Positions 35,864-48,730 of a stretch of DNA of 64,000 nucleotides are shown piece after piece. The DNA lies in NCBI GenBank assembly GCA_022818135.1, contig JAFMSR010000018.1, positions 2,634,268 through 2,698,267 on the forward strand, given 5' to 3'. Position numbers and translations under genes: made by a program. Below the pieces are notes generated by a model. It saw nothing but the letters and a program-made list of their open reading frames with translations, was not told the origin of the DNA and did not search any database. This DNA is from Saxidomus purpurata. Its lineage: Eukaryota > Mollusca > Bivalvia > Venerida > Veneridae. Position 1 is the first letter of the stretch. Every line of letters begins with the position of its first letter.

Positions 35864-35922
35864 ACATCACTCGGCTTTTTCCGTAGAAATAACTTTATTC
35901 TACGGAAAAAGCCGAGTGATGT
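35864..35922. repeat. Perfect 25-bp hairpin
   Basis: The arm 35864-35888 is exactly complementary to 35898-35922 over 25 bases, with a 9-nt loop. The stem contains a mixed-composition core (actcggctttttccgtag), so it is not a product of simple AT richness. Perfect identity of the arms implies recent origin, gene conversion or constraint. The flanks do not pair. Confidence 0.9.
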
Positions 35923-35929
35923 TCCGATT

Positions 35930-37390
35930 GGAAATATAGTAGCACTGTTATAACTACAGATGTATTACACTATGAAATGATAACTGCATGTTTTTACTTT
36001 TTAGCATTTTGCATGGTTTTCCTGGAATCAGTCGACAGTAGCAGCTAAGTAAAGTTAATGTATTAATTGGATAGCACTGAAAGTCAAAATTACTGTATTG
36101 ACCATATTCCGTTAAGTCACAAGGATATGAGAAATCTTGTAACACGATAAATTGTGTTTTTGTTTTTTTTAAAAGAATGAGCTAAGAAATGATCATGAGA
36201 AACATTTGCTGATTAATTCCAGGAATATCAGACAAATTGTTCAGGTATTGGCAAATTAACAAGTTAGATTTGTGTTTCGGTTGTCTCTGAATTTATTTTG
36301 GTCGATTGATAGTGTGAAGATAAACGGCCAGCAACACGTTTTCATATGACACAGACAGGAAATGCAAATGAGTTTGCTAGAAAACATTTAATTTACCAGA
36401 TCTCTCTGCATGAAAAAATGTATACCGAAACCGTATAATGTGGAACCAAGTTGCAATGGTAATGTTTAACGAATGTGAGGTTTTGAAAACAGAACTGAAC
36501 TGTATATCTGCTGAATCAATGCTATATGGATGTGATGAATGCTCAAATGTTTTATCTTCTTGATAAAGATGACATGTAACGAAGAACCCACTGTAAAAAA
36601 AACAAAGATTTGAAACCTGAAACAGGTTTCGTTCTAAAACTTGTGGTTCTCAAGGGTTGCTCTTCAACAATAAAATGCTTTAAACTGCAATACTACAAAT
36701 TTTGATTGACTAATATAACTATTTCATAAATACAAATTACATTCATCTCAACGACTCAGATATTGCATGTACATTTAAGGTACGGAAAATCGGACGACTC
36801 CAGTTTGTTAGCGTCAAACAACAGTCTATGCAACTGGTAAAACATTTAGTTTATTTGAACTATATTATATTCTTCAATGGTCAAATCAGCAAGGGCCAAA
36901 CAATTGTTAACGGCTTGTTAAACTTGTACAAAATGTTATTTACTTAATATGTAAGGTAATCATTTCTCTTTATAACAAAAACATCAATCATGCTGTTCAC
37001 ATTGTTTTATTCAAAATGTTGGTATTGACCTTTATCATACGACTTCGAGCAAAAGGCAGAAAATTAAAATAAGATAATGGTGTACTGCGTATCTCTACTA
37101 GATTTTTGCAAATTTAGGCCAGCATCTCATACGGCCATAAATGATCTGGGGAAGTATTTACTAGTCCTACATTAAACATATTGTCCTTCGTGCGTCATTT
37201 GACCCTTGTGTATTGTAACGCCTTTAAGGTATTTGAGCATATGACAAGTAAAATCTTGAAGCATAACATTACTCCATTTTATTCCAATATGATGACAAAC
37301 TCACCAGATTATCAGATCATGATAAGAAAAATTCTACAGCAATCATGACGGGTTACATCAACATCTATGATATATTATCGTATGAGAACT
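35930..37390. other. No gene; one small palindrome
   Basis: There is an 8-bp stem with a 3-nt loop at 36612-36630 (gaaacctg/caggtttc). Otherwise this is AT-rich DNA whose relation to the 46-47-kb region is too weak to claim. Confidence 0.45.
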
Positions 37391-37394
37391 TTTT

Positions 37395-38340
37395 GTAGCA
37401 GAATGATGCAGTTAACAAATATTTAAGGCCTATCTACGTGAAATGATAGATAATGTGTTTAGTAACATTTTTATAGAACGTAAAAAGGCATTTAAAGTTT
37501 TATCAGTGACACGAAAAAGGAGGGAGTACTGAAAAGTTGAGATCATTACATAATAAATGCCATTTTATAAACATCACTAAGACGATTCCAGAGTATTTTA
37601 TAGCATTGTGCGTTCACATTTAAATGGCGTCAGACTTTGCAAATAATTTATCATCCCTTCAAGTTGCACCTTCTACTTAGTAATACTTGACATCCCTTGA
37701 AAACCTAGCTGTAAAATTTCAACCTGTGTTCCACTTATGTTACATCTTAACAGAGACATATATGATAGATGATAAAGCCCAACTTCACGAATCCTATCCT
37801 TCAATTGTCGCGCGAAAAATTGTTGTTTATTTTATTTTGTTTTTATGCTTCGCATTCAGCTTTACGTTGGGCTTTGTCACGTGACAGTTAGTTCTAATGC
37901 ATAGCAGAAACGTTTGTACTAGAACCAGTCAGAGACTGTTTTTAATATTTAAGGCATAAATTTACCAATCCTGATTGTCATTGATATGAACGTCTTGTTA
38001 CAAATCATTGATAATATCTGCATGCCAGGAGGAAATAATATAACTGTAAGTGATGGTATTACATGTATCGTAAAACAAATGATTCTAGGTCTTAATGCAG
38101 TTTTATCTCATGATTTATTCAGTTATTCAAACAAGAACTACGATAACCAGGAAACACAAAGTGAATGCTTTTGTAAATAATATTTCCAAAAATGGGTAGT
38201 TTTAATAAAATCTCTGTACAACGAACAACTGCTGACTTGGCAAATGATAAAAACCAATTTGGAAGAATCAAAAAAAGTTATTTATAAATGCGACGATGCT
38301 TGTTATACTGTGTCTTGCGTAAAAACCTTTCTTTTTTATA
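37395..38340. repeat. Duplicated segment (matches 47735-48730)
   Basis: One of the longest paralogous stretches. Anchors in order are 'gcagttaacaaatatttaagg', 'ccattttataaa', 'aaatggcg', 'ccagactttg' against 'cagactttgcaaata', 'ccttctacttagtaatacttgacatccc', 'tagatgata', 'gtttttatgctt.gc..ttacg', 'ggtcacgt' and 'ttataaatgc'. The 65-codon frame at 37687-37884 (ending in FILFLCFAFSFTLGFVT) is not open in the partner copy. That argues against coding function. Confidence 0.65.
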
Positions 38341-39044
38341 AAAATGCAAGAAACAGAAATATAAGGCTGTTTTGTTTTGTTTTTAGCATGTAATCCTATC
38401 AAAATAATCAAAGTGGCGGTATAGGATGTCGTTTTTGAAAAATGAAGTTTCTTTAAAGAAAGCTGGAAATCGCGAGCATATAAAACGCATGTTAAAACAT
38501 GCTTTCAAATCAAACATTCTAACAAGATCGTGTGAAATGCATTTGCAGTGCAGGCGATTGTATCATTGTCACAGATAATGCCAAACGCATTATATTTACC
38601 ATTTGATGATATTGAAGTAAAAGTTGATAGTGTCAACAAGCGAAATCTTCGTTTATTACTTTTCAAGTAATACAACCTTTGATATGTTCGGTACCTCGCG
38701 TCTTTACGCATCTTATCGCATATAAAGAGGCTTCCCTTATAATATTTAGGGTTGCCGAGGTAGACGCGAAATTGTCCTGAGCTATATAACTATTGTTTCT
38801 GATGTAACGACTATTGTTAAATAAATTAAGCTTAGTTTTAAATTAAATTAAATATAGTTTTATAAAGTCAACGTAAAAATCAGTCTAGAACATGCTTACT
38901 TCATGTATACTTTATGCTAAAATGTCGATTTTTTTTATCATATTTGATAAAATGAACCCAAAAATTTCAAATGAAATATTGCAATTTTAACCATACGAAA
39001 ATATTCTTTCCGTCACATTAATAATGAGGCAAATGTAAGTAATT

Positions 39045-39240
39045 GCAGTTTAAAGATATAGACCCTACATTTACAGTTACCCTCGACCGCAACATAAGTA
39101 TAAACTTGCAGAATGTGGTGCTCTGCGGTTACTCGTACTCAGACTTAATTGACATTGCAACAAGTGGCTTGTTGGAATGAATACATTGTAATATATACCA
39201 AATTGATCATATAGTGTGCAAATGCTTCGCAGTTGTGACA
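39045..39240. repeat. Duplicated segment (matches 51885-52100)
   Basis: It aligns with 51885-52100: 'gcagtttaaagatatag', 'aca.ttaccctcga', 'cagaatgtggtgct', 'gttactc', 'gacattgc', 'gaatga', 'atataccaa'. Minus-strand frames of 66-70 codons end at the same stop in both copies. The residues between differ freely and the reading is kept only over a short span, so I treat this as coincidence. Confidence 0.6.
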
Positions 39241-40539
39241 GATTTAATGAATAAAGTAGCCACGAAAAACAGAAATCGATAGAAGTCACACTTACAGACA
39301 GAAGATTAAATTCTCAAACTCAAATTTGTCCGGTATCTAAGGTGAAAACATGGTATTTGTAACAGACATGAATGGTTCGATTCGAATATGTCTGTTTGGT
39401 ATCTTAGATTTTGATATAATCAATTCATCTTTTAACCTTGCTATATGCAACAGTCAATTAACTGTTATCGTACAATCGTAAATGTATCTCATTAAACTAC
39501 TGTTTCTCTACATAAAGATTAATAAATTCAAACGAAACTAGTGACACAGTCAGGTCTGCACTCTTGTAACAAAGACAACTTGATAATGCTTTCGTTTCTG
39601 TGTTTTGTCTGCTTTTAATTAGCCAATAAACTTGCAATACTTGTTTCAAGATTTACTCCTTTTTCTCCTTAAGACTATGCAGAATATTATCCGTTCACAT
39701 AATGCAGCGTTGGGTGACTGTCAGCTGCAAGAGGGGCCTTACTAGTTTCTATTAAACCTCGATTGACAGACAAAACTTCTAGGCAACTCCCTGTACCTTA
39801 CACTTAAACCAATGATTGGAGTTACTTATATAATATTAAATGTGTTACCCCAAGCTTGCCTTATTTCGGAATGATCACCTTTTGACATATTATCTTTTTC
39901 CAGAGGTTAACTAGCAACAGCTGTTCTTAAGATAGCGTGCCGGAAACAAATTATTTCATAGGGATGATGAAACTGATACATAAAATAACAGGCTTGCAGT
40001 ATGTGTTTATGAAAATCACCATATCCTAATTACTTTTGGAGCATACCAACTTGCACTCAAAAACTAAACATGGATTTCTACGTTCAAAAGAGGCACAATT
40101 ACGTATATATTTACAAAGCCATAATATGTCAGTTATTAAAGCAAATATGTATTTGCACGCCAAAATGTAAACAAGTTGTGATGGCACTGGGATGAGTAGA
40201 AAGGCTGACGTATTCGAATAGTCGAGCTAAAATCTATGGATGCGGGGAAATTTGTCCTATAGACACATTAATAGTTAAGCGTTTATGAAATGTATAAGCT
40301 AACTAATGTCCCAGTTTTTACAATTTTTTACAAGTTTAATAGAGAAATTTGTATTAACTGTGCTTCTTTTAACCGGTCGCAATTTTATGTGTTTTGTGTT
40401 TATAATTTTTTCAAATCAAGATTTCAAGAATCTGAAAGAAATACGATTGTTCAAAACTTAATATAAATTTATGTTACCAGAAATTCAAATATGAAAAGCT
40501 TTCATCGTTTACAAAACAAACATTCACGTAAAATTATTC

Positions 40540-41105
40540 AGCTAGTGAGCCAAGTGTTTTATATCAAATGAAATTCGACAAAGAAAGACTACCGGATATC
40601 ATTCACTTTAATTATATTTGGGTGGTTGCAATTCTGCAGATAAAGTGACACATACAGTGATAATATTTCTACTTCACTTCGTACATATACACCCTAGAAG
40701 AGACTTGTAATTGTACACTGATTTAGAATACTTAAGATAACTTCTTATTTATGAAAACATAAGTTTGACTGGTGGGAGTTCCTAATTGATAAACTGGTAT
40801 GCATGTTACATCATATATTGCAAAATACATAGGACATTGTTATTGATTAAACAGTTTCTTAATGATTTAAATACAACTTGTGCCTCTGGCAGGATTCAGT
40901 TCGGATTTGATTCTCTTCATATATTACAAGACGGGTTGTTGTCTTAATTATATTCAAAAATCATTTCAATAATTGTTTTGATGAGAACATTGCTACAGTG
41001 ACATCAAATCATAGTTTATTCTTGTATCTCGAAGGAATGTGCTGGAATACTGTTTAAATATCTACTAGGTAAGTTACATTATGTTTTACATATGGGCAAG
41101 GGAAA
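40540..41105. repeat. Duplicated block c, copy 2, ending at a donor-like site
   Basis: It matches 26230-26700 through its first 400 bases and 54105-54365 through its last 250. In both this copy and the 54-kb copy the block ends at tag|gtaagtta (GT at 41069 and 54335). That is a full consensus for a 5' splice site, followed by 'catta/tatta.gtttta'. No open frame leads into it in either copy, so if it is real it would belong to an untranslated exon. Confidence 0.6.
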
Positions 41106-41109
41106 ATGC

Positions 41110-43175
41110 TTGCTTAAAATTGTTAAATTATAGAAGAAGGAAATGAAGTAAGAGCTTATCAATTAATTTTGGATTATGTGGTTCTTTAAATGTTTAAAAC
41201 TTCATAAAATACTTTTAGTTCCGGTAATAGTGATTTCTTTTTATTTTCATTTGAAAAGTTTTGTTAAGAAATTTGCTAACGTCCAAACATAAACGCGTGA
41301 CTGTAGTTATAGTAGTACGACTACTAAGGTTAAGGCCTGATCTTGTATGAAATAGCTGTTCTGTTATTTTGTTGATCGTCAGAGTATAATTGCACTTATC
41401 ATTAAATACAAGGACAACATCAAGTTGGGTTGATAGCCTTGAAGGAAATATTCAAGGGATTAGAATCTATTTTGTATTCGGTGACTAGGGATAATCCAAC
41501 AGTATAAAGCTTTAGGATAATCTTTTGAGAATTTACGTGTTACTCCTTTGTGATACAAGTATATCCATTTTTGTTCTTTTATTTCATCAACCACATATAT
41601 TTAAGTAAAGTTTCATTGTTTTATCTAAAGTTTAAATTTATCTCAAGTTTAAAGGTAGGTATGATGAACGCTTTATTGGGTGCACAATTTATACATTGTA
41701 CTTCCCCTTCTTATGTAAACAGTCTTGGTAAAATATATTTGCTTAGGGTGTGAAGGACAAAAAAAAAGAGCTGTATGCATTCGTTCAAAAGATAATATTA
41801 TCTGAATAGATACAATAATAAAACGTTAGTTACTTAAACTGAAAGGTTTAGACAAATATTTTTTTCATTAAGAATATTTTGATTGCAAGCTGAGGCAAGA
41901 ATGAAGTAGATTTCGATTTTTTATGGTTTTACAACAAAATGTAGACACTAAACATGTTTTTATTTGCTTTCATTTTTTATCTCATGGATACCGTAAATGT
42001 AATAATTTCGAAACTGAATCCCAAAGATTTCACAAACTTTGGACGGAATAGTTTAGTCATTGTCTTTAGAGGCACCTTCAATAACTGTGGGGAAAAATCT
42101 TATTCTGAAAAGTTTTACCAAGGGACTAAAATTATATACTGTCTTTCATACCATACGACCTTGAGTGTATCCATGATAACAAAAAAGAACCTTGTACATT
42201 CAAAATTGTATTTGTACATATCATTTGACTATGACATACACTAATTGACTTTATACAAATAAGCTTGGTTGTACGTGAGATATAAATCATAACTGTTCGG
42301 AAATGAAAATACAGTCAATGCAGTTTAGCATCATTTTATCAAAGTAAAAGTAATGTGTATCAGTTCTCATTGCTTAGTAATAAATGTGAACTATGCATCT
42401 ACCTTTCCTCGTACAGCACAAAGTGTGAAACTACATGCAAACAGAACACAATTCAATCAACATATAACTCATACTAAGATATACATTTACATTTCTCACC
42501 CTTCATTTTGATTTATCGCCACATACTTCACAAACGGTAAAATGAATTTACATGAATCTATTTAAAAATCACTCTGACTTTTCCGACATGATAGATAATG
42601 AGGACTAAGACTAAGTGAAATGTTGATTGATTACATTTGGAAAAAAAGAGTCTGAATGCTTACTCAATTTTTGTATAGGACATCTAACATTTCGGGTTTT
42701 AAAGTTTGGGTTTTCAATAATAGTTCTAATAAACTGAATTAATATCAAAGACAGTTTTTAAGTTAGAAATTATGCATTTTGGCTTTATATACTGTAATTT
42801 TACTAAAACCTACATGCTTTATGGATGACATATACATGTACTAAAAGGACAGGCAAACATAATGGGTCTAGTAAATTAGAAAACACCTGTTAGATGCGGA
42901 TGACAGTATTATAAGTACGCGTACTAACCTAATGATAGTCAAGTAATTACAAAAATAAGTGTCTATCTAAAACTATGTTGTATTTTGAAGTATGAAGTTT
43001 TTGTTGTCTAAATGACATCATATAATAAACAGGCACTTATACTTCTTGTTGAATCATAAGTGTATCAAAACTTCTAGATGAAGTGCTTTTTTATTTTAAT
43101 ATTAGATGGAATCTTTTGTTTTGAAGAGGGTGTCTTGTATGTAGGACAATCTAATGTTTCCAGATAAATGATAAA
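41110..43175. other. No gene recognised
   Basis: Frames of 67 codons (41550-41753) and 96 codons (41954-42244) are phenylalanine-, tyrosine- and isoleucine-rich and have no recognisable motif. They fall within chance length. No repeat partner was found. Confidence 0.45.
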
Positions 43176-43179
43176 TAAT

Positions 43180-43470
43180 ATGTGTATTTCATTGCAATTG
43201 CTCTCTTAAATACGAGGCAGGTATTAAGGCGAATTTGTTTAATACAGCAACCAGTTTAGCATAATTGCGTAACGTAGTGTCACTGATTTTCTAATGATTA
43301 AACACCTAACGTAATACTTTTATTTTGTTCCGGCTTGAGAGGCAGAAAAATGCGCAGTATAAAACTATTCTAAACCAATAACATTGCCTTCCGGAATTTA
43401 TTAATACGCAACAACTGATCTTCTTATTACTTTTTATTGTTTATCGTAAAGGGCTTGGTTCTCAAAACTT
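43180..43470. repeat. Duplicated segment (matches 57765-58110)
   Basis: Shared in order are 'attgctctcttaaat', 'attaaggcgaatttgttta', 'cagcaaccagt' against 'cagccagt', 'aggcagaaaaatgcgcag' against 'gacagaagaaaaataa', 'ttctaaaccaa' against 'ttctaaaccga', 'cgcaacaactg' and 'gtttatcg'. The offset is 14.6 kb. It is non-coding. Confidence 0.65.
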
Positions 43471-43479
43471 CAATAAAAT

Positions 43480-45255
43480 CTTATGTTGTGCCATTTTTAC
43501 CTTTAAGGGAACCAATCCTTTACAATTATCCTATTTACCTTCAGTTTTGAATGAAGTATCAAGTTTTGATAGATACATCTAATTCATATCCTATACAGGA
43601 TTTTAATTGTTTTCTACAATTTGAAATTCAGTAGTAAAAATACATTTATCTATTGTTCTAAATAATGCGAAAAGTGTGTAAATGTCATGATATCACTGTA
43701 CATGATCCCTAGCCTTGACCCTTCTTTAAGAACTTTTTCAAAATTGAATCTCATTACAAGCAGACGCGTCTTCAATTCCTCAAGGATTATTTTTGCTCTA
43801 ACAGAAACAACACATTCCAAGAAATACGGCAAGAATAAGAATCTACTTTGGGTTGGGAATATATAAATACATATACTCACATCATTTTCCCCCTGTTAAG
43901 CTTTTAGCAAACAAACACATGCTGTCTATCCCCTTTGTCACATAATGCTATTGTATGGATACTTTATTACGATGCATATAAACTAACATCTAAACACTAC
44001 ATTTCTCGGTTAGTAAAATACTTTAACATTCGAGAAAATGCATACAAAACTAATATTCAACTGATTCTACGAGAAAATCAGTTAGTATATCATTTTTTAC
44101 TGCATGTTTATGATAATCAGAACACACCCAAGAAATGCAAATACAGTCTCTTAATAATAATCCCATTTTACTTACAACTAATTGCATACTACTAAAATCA
44201 TCTTTGCTTCTTTTCATTTGGAATTTCCTTATTAATTTCATGTAAAATTAATCTCTGTAAAGCTTTTCGGATCAAACACTACTTACAAAACGTGTGAAAT
44301 GGCATTATATAATTACAACTAATCAGTGTAAAAAAACGTCCATATTTCTTCTAACGCACGTGTTCATACTTCCAATGATTTATCATCTTCTTCAACTATT
44401 AAATAGATACGTTATGAGAAAGTAAATTAACCTACTTATTTCCATACAAATTGTAAGAAAATACAGATACATTACATTTGCAAAAAAGTAAAATCCCCTT
44501 GAGATAAAAAATAAGGGTTTTAAGCAAAAAGTTACGAATGTCGTCTTAGACCAAATCACAGTTTCCAGATCTTAATATGAAACCAGTTTCGAATGTTGGT
44601 GCTAACCGTTATTCTAAAAAGACGTATGGAATTTTGAAAAGCCTGTCGTTTTATATACATGTATGTTCTCTTTGTCGACACAATCCTCGAATTTTATCAC
44701 GACCATTGGCAGTCACCGGAAAAACAACATTTAGCCGCATCGTTAATATTGCAATATAATGTGTGTGAGGATTAAGGGTCCATTCTAATGCAATTCATTG
44801 TGTTTTTACGCATTTTCTGCAAAATGATAAAACACATGTGTTTGTTTGAATTCTGATTATTTTCAAGTTGAAGCGAGTCTTCTGATACCATGAGGTTAAA
44901 TCAATTTTGTTGTTGAACAAGCCGCTTTCCTGAAACATAGATGTAATATGTTGGTTGGCATTTCAAAAACTTTCAAGTAACACTTGAAAACAGGAAGCTT
45001 GTATGTTTTAGATTCGTTTTAAATTAATGTTTTCTGTTATCCGTTCAGATATTTCAAAATTACAAAACTAAACATAGATCAAATAGTATTAACTTTGTGG
45101 ATTACATAACCAGCAGAACAATGTTATATACTGATTCAGCGAAGTGAAGTTATCTTTCACAAGTTCCCCAAAAGTAGCATCCCTATGAAGCTTCCATTAC
45201 AATTGCCAAAGTAATAAACATCGGAATGGACTGTTATTTGCCTTGATACGTTTTA
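43480..45255. other. No gene recognised
   Basis: Several 60-86-codon frames overlap each other on opposite strands around 43650-44240, which is the pattern of chance frames. A 7-bp palindrome (ttcaagt/acttgaa) sits near 44972. Confidence 0.45.
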
Positions 45256-45259
45256 AAAT

Positions 45260-45530
45260 ATCATGCTATTCTTTTTAACACGCAGAAAGCAGAAAAATAT
45301 CCGACCTTTATTCACTAAAAATGATCGATCACATCTATAATATCTCATGTCGTAAAGTTCCGCAGCAGGTAGCTTAGATAAGAAGTTTTCTATTAAACTT
45401 TCAACAGGGCGTATCTGCGAGAGATACCAAAGGCATTCGCATTACATTATATGTTTTTTCTTAAATCTTTCAAGGTCTTTTCTCCCAGTTATCTTTCTTC
45501 CTCGTCAATATTGCACTATATCGTATACCT
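45260..45530 (+). repeat. Inverted duplicate of 61770-62070, arm 1
   Basis: It is the reverse complement of 61770-62070. Shared strings on this strand are 'gaaagcagaaaa', 'cgacctttattcact', 'cgatcacatctat', 'gcagcaggtagcttagat', 'gggcgtatctgcgagag', 'accaaaggcattcgcat' and 'tttcaaggtcttttct'. The arms are 16.2 kb apart and oppositely oriented, unlike the direct duplicates on both sides. Confidence 0.7.
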
Positions 45531-45539
45531 GTCATAAAA

Positions 45540-45800
45540 ATTGGCCAATAGCGCTCACGTGCCGGGTCCGCATAAATATGTGTAGACCTGCAAAAATGAT
45601 GTGTAGAACTGCACGGATTTTAAGACGGCAGTTCTGTTATATTTTCGCATGATTTTCACTACTTTTTATGAGGTATACGATATAATAATTTTAGACTAAT
45701 GTTTCGGTCAATACATAGTTTTGCGGACCTGTGAAAAAAATGATATTGACCTTGGACTTCGTCCTCGGACAATATCACATTTAACAGGGCCACATAACTA
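45540..45800. repeat. Fold-back element relic
   Basis: The arms 45563-45580 and 45714-45731 are complementary at 15 of 18 positions around gggtccgcat / gcggacctg. Between them is an 8-bp hairpin (agaactgc, 45605-45612; gcagttct, 45628-45635). Just beyond the right arm is another stem (45741-45778, tgatattg / caatatca) around a GC-rich 'ggacttcgtcc' tip. The mix resembles palindromic repeats that I associate with mollusc genomes ('tgatattggcc...'). There is no coding content. Confidence 0.5.
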
Positions 45801-45809
45801 TATATTGAC

Positions 45810-46910
45810 CTCAAACTTAGTCTATAATTGTATAGTGTACGTTAAGTTCAAAGAAGGTTGGCATTTATAAAAGCTATAAAGTGGCTCGCTTGTTTTTTTT
45901 TGGTGAGAAAATGTAACAATGTGTATTGTTAAATAGACGGAGCATGGCCGAGTTTAGTATGATTTGATTAATGTCACCAATTACCTTATGCAATTTCAAA
46001 GAATCCTGTTATAAAACATAATAGTTTTCATGATGTAGTCCAAACAAAAAGTAACAAATGTGCATACTCCATCAATAAGGCAGCAGTACATGTAATGACC
46101 CTAGGATTGTTTCACCTCCTTCCTATGTATACGATCAAAATGAGAACGCTCATGTAATTGGTACCTTAACATTACAAAGGGAGATCATTCATAAAAACGA
46201 GGCACACCAGAATTATTTTGTTATAAGACAATGTACCACCATTTGTATAAAGTTTCACTTGACTCTATAGGCAGAAAATTCATTTTTTGTAATGCCGTGT
46301 GTAATGAAACAATAAATGTTTGTCACTTTATTATGATATAATGCAATAAGACTGTTCCCTACTCTTCTGATAGGTGTGAGGGTTGTTCGAGTTTATTGAC
46401 TGGTTTCTGAAGACAAAATCATACTACAATTTAATACGCTGTATATAGAAAAAAAAACAGATGTTCGTCATTGAATACTTTATGTTAATTCATGATGTTC
46501 CTTTCTGTGTCACTGAGTACATTGTATTAGTCCACATTTGTATGAACACTGCAAATCGGTGGTACTCCTCCGAGTTCTACTCAGTATAAATATATAGTGC
46601 CATTTCCCCTTTCGTTTAAAAGCCATTAACATGCAAGATTTAACTTTTGTTTAATATTCAGTCGATAAATGGAATAATTGTAGCTGATTTTAATCCTGAT
46701 TACAGATCTAAATGACTAAACCCGGAGTGTCAGTAACTGTTGATGTGGTAGTCTTGCATGTCTACCAGCAGATATTTGTTGTTTACACGATATGAGTGTT
46801 CAGGATAATTAATCGCATCACAACAAATATAATACTGCTTGCGTATGAAATTCCTATTTTCATCGCCAATAAAGGCGACACAGGTGTTCAAGTTATATTG
46901 ATGAGCTTTC
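45810..46910. other. No gene recognised
   Basis: AT-rich sequence. A 66-codon minus frame at 46730-46930 has no recognisable motif and overlaps a duplicated block at its end. Confidence 0.45.
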
Positions 46911-46914
46911 ACGA

Positions 46915-47075
46915 ATAACATCATCTGCAATTGTTCTTAGTGCGTCAAGAAGGTGATTTGTATATAAAACATTCAAGTGCTGGTTAACTGCATTGCTTCG
47001 TCTCTCAGACATCATTGTCAGTACATGGTTTCTAAAGAATATGAGAGGAGCATTAGTACCTTTATTTTAGCTGGT
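46915..47075. repeat. Duplicated segment (matches 63655-63815)
   Basis: Direct copy with a 16.7-kb offset. Shared are 'atctgcaattgttct', 'cgtc.aagaaggtgat', 'ttgcattg', 'tctctca.acatcat', 'tggtttctaaagaa' and 'gagcattag' against 'gcagtatc'. Confidence 0.65.
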
Positions 47076-47734
47076 ATTTAGAAAATTATATTTGCAGTTC
47101 ACTATTTTGATATAGTATTGCAGTGTAAGATGTTACTAAAATGTATGTATAATTTGCATATATGTTATATAACAGTTTATAACAAGAAACCATTCGAATT
47201 CAGGAAGAGAAACTGAAAGACTTCAACAACAAATAACTGACATTGTGCAGTTTAGACTCACCTTTCTTTCTTCAGAGTATCTATCTGCAATGATACATGG
47301 CTTACATTTTCGAATTTTACTGTTTACCTGGTACACAGTTAATTGCAATTCAACTCTATGGAGTTACAGAGTATAAGATGATTATTTGAATTTTAATAAT
47401 GAAGCTAATTTTGAAATGCAGAGATCAGTGTTTCATGCTGTAAGCTGAACCAAATGGATTATTCCCTGGAGTGTTGCTGATTACGGCCAACAATGTCGTA
47501 CTTAATTATTATATTAAAAAATATCAGAAAATCATGAAAAATATATAACGGTTGTTGGCGTTAAAATCAAAAGTCATTCGTGAAAGCATACAAAAGTAAA
47601 CTGTTGGGACATTGTATCACCTTTAGTCAATGCCAAAATGACGATAACTTACAAAGTTATGAGATTTTGATACGAGAAATAAGGCAGTAACAGTATCTGA
47701 TTAAATCAAGGAATATGATATAAAATGTACCTTA

Positions 47735-48730
47735 CCGTTCATGAAGTACTTTTATAAAGCCTTTCAGCTAATTGTGCAGTAAACAAATATTCAAGGTCTA
47801 TCTGTGAGAATTCATAATCAATACTTCAAATATTGCGATAACATTCTAATATAACATCAATGCGCAGAAATTTTAAAGTTGAAATATATCGGATAACGTA
47901 CTTCATATTTTGTGTCCATTTTATAAAGACTTAAATGGCGATCTCTGAGCATTTGATAAACGATGTGCGTTCTCTAATAAAACTCGCACCAGACTTTGTA
48001 AGTATTTATAAATTTTGGTAGAGATTCCTCCGAATGTTATCTTCTACTTTCTTGACATTCCTTGCAGCTGTAGGATTTCGTTTATTTTACATACTATGAA
48101 TATTAGTAGATGATAGAGTACTTGCACATTCTTATAATTTTGTAAACCCCGTGAGAATTTCGCGACCAAAAACTGCTGTTCTTGTTTTTGTTATTACGTT
48201 TATGTTACGTAGGGAATGGTCACGTCCAACATGATAGAAATTTCTCATGCAGAGCTGAACCGTTTGTTTTAAAAACTAGTCGCGAAGACATTTTCAATTG
48301 TTTGTGCTACAAAGTATAAATTAATTTAATAGTTATAGTATAATATAAGTATAATTAAATATATCATTATAATTACAAATTATGTAGTTAAATGTATACT
48401 TTTTTGTCTTGAAACAAGCCATCAAACTTGAAACCTTGCAGATAAATCATGCTATCACATTACATGTATATCGTGAGTTATAAAAGATACAAACTCAGCG
48501 GCCTGGATGCGATTTGTCTGACAAAAAGTCAAACTAGAAACACAACAAATGCATTAAACATACTATTTGCAGAATGGATAGATTTTAGATTAGGAAATAA
48601 AGACCTATGTAAGCTAAACAGCTGCAGTTTTGGCGGAGCATGAGAGCAAATCTAAAAGATGCAAAAAAGGTTAATTTATAAATGCAATGGTACTTCATAC
48701 ACAGCGTCTTGCTTGAAAAACATTTGGTAT
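47735..48730. repeat. Duplicated segment, copy 2 (matches 37395-38340)
   Basis: Partner of the 37.4-kb segment, at an offset of about 10.4 kb. It begins at 'gcagtaaacaaatattcaagg' and ends near 'ttataaatgcaatgg...gcgtcttgcttg', which matches 'ttataaatgcgacg...gtgtcttgcgt'. A 64-codon frame at 48449-48643 is not preserved in the other copy. Confidence 0.65.

Noticed and set aside
37687..37884. Membrane peptide frame (FILFLCFAFSFTLGFVT)
   Set aside because: It starts at TTG, is hydrophobic only because of T-rich DNA, and is broken in the paralogous copy at 48 kb.
39077..39289. Minus-strand frame shared with 51937-52137, as a conserved small protein (GIY...RG ending)
   Set aside because: The frames share their stop, but residues diverge freely, lengths differ by an indel, and conservation does not favour codon third positions. 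The 'GIY' string is not a GIY-YIG nuclease.
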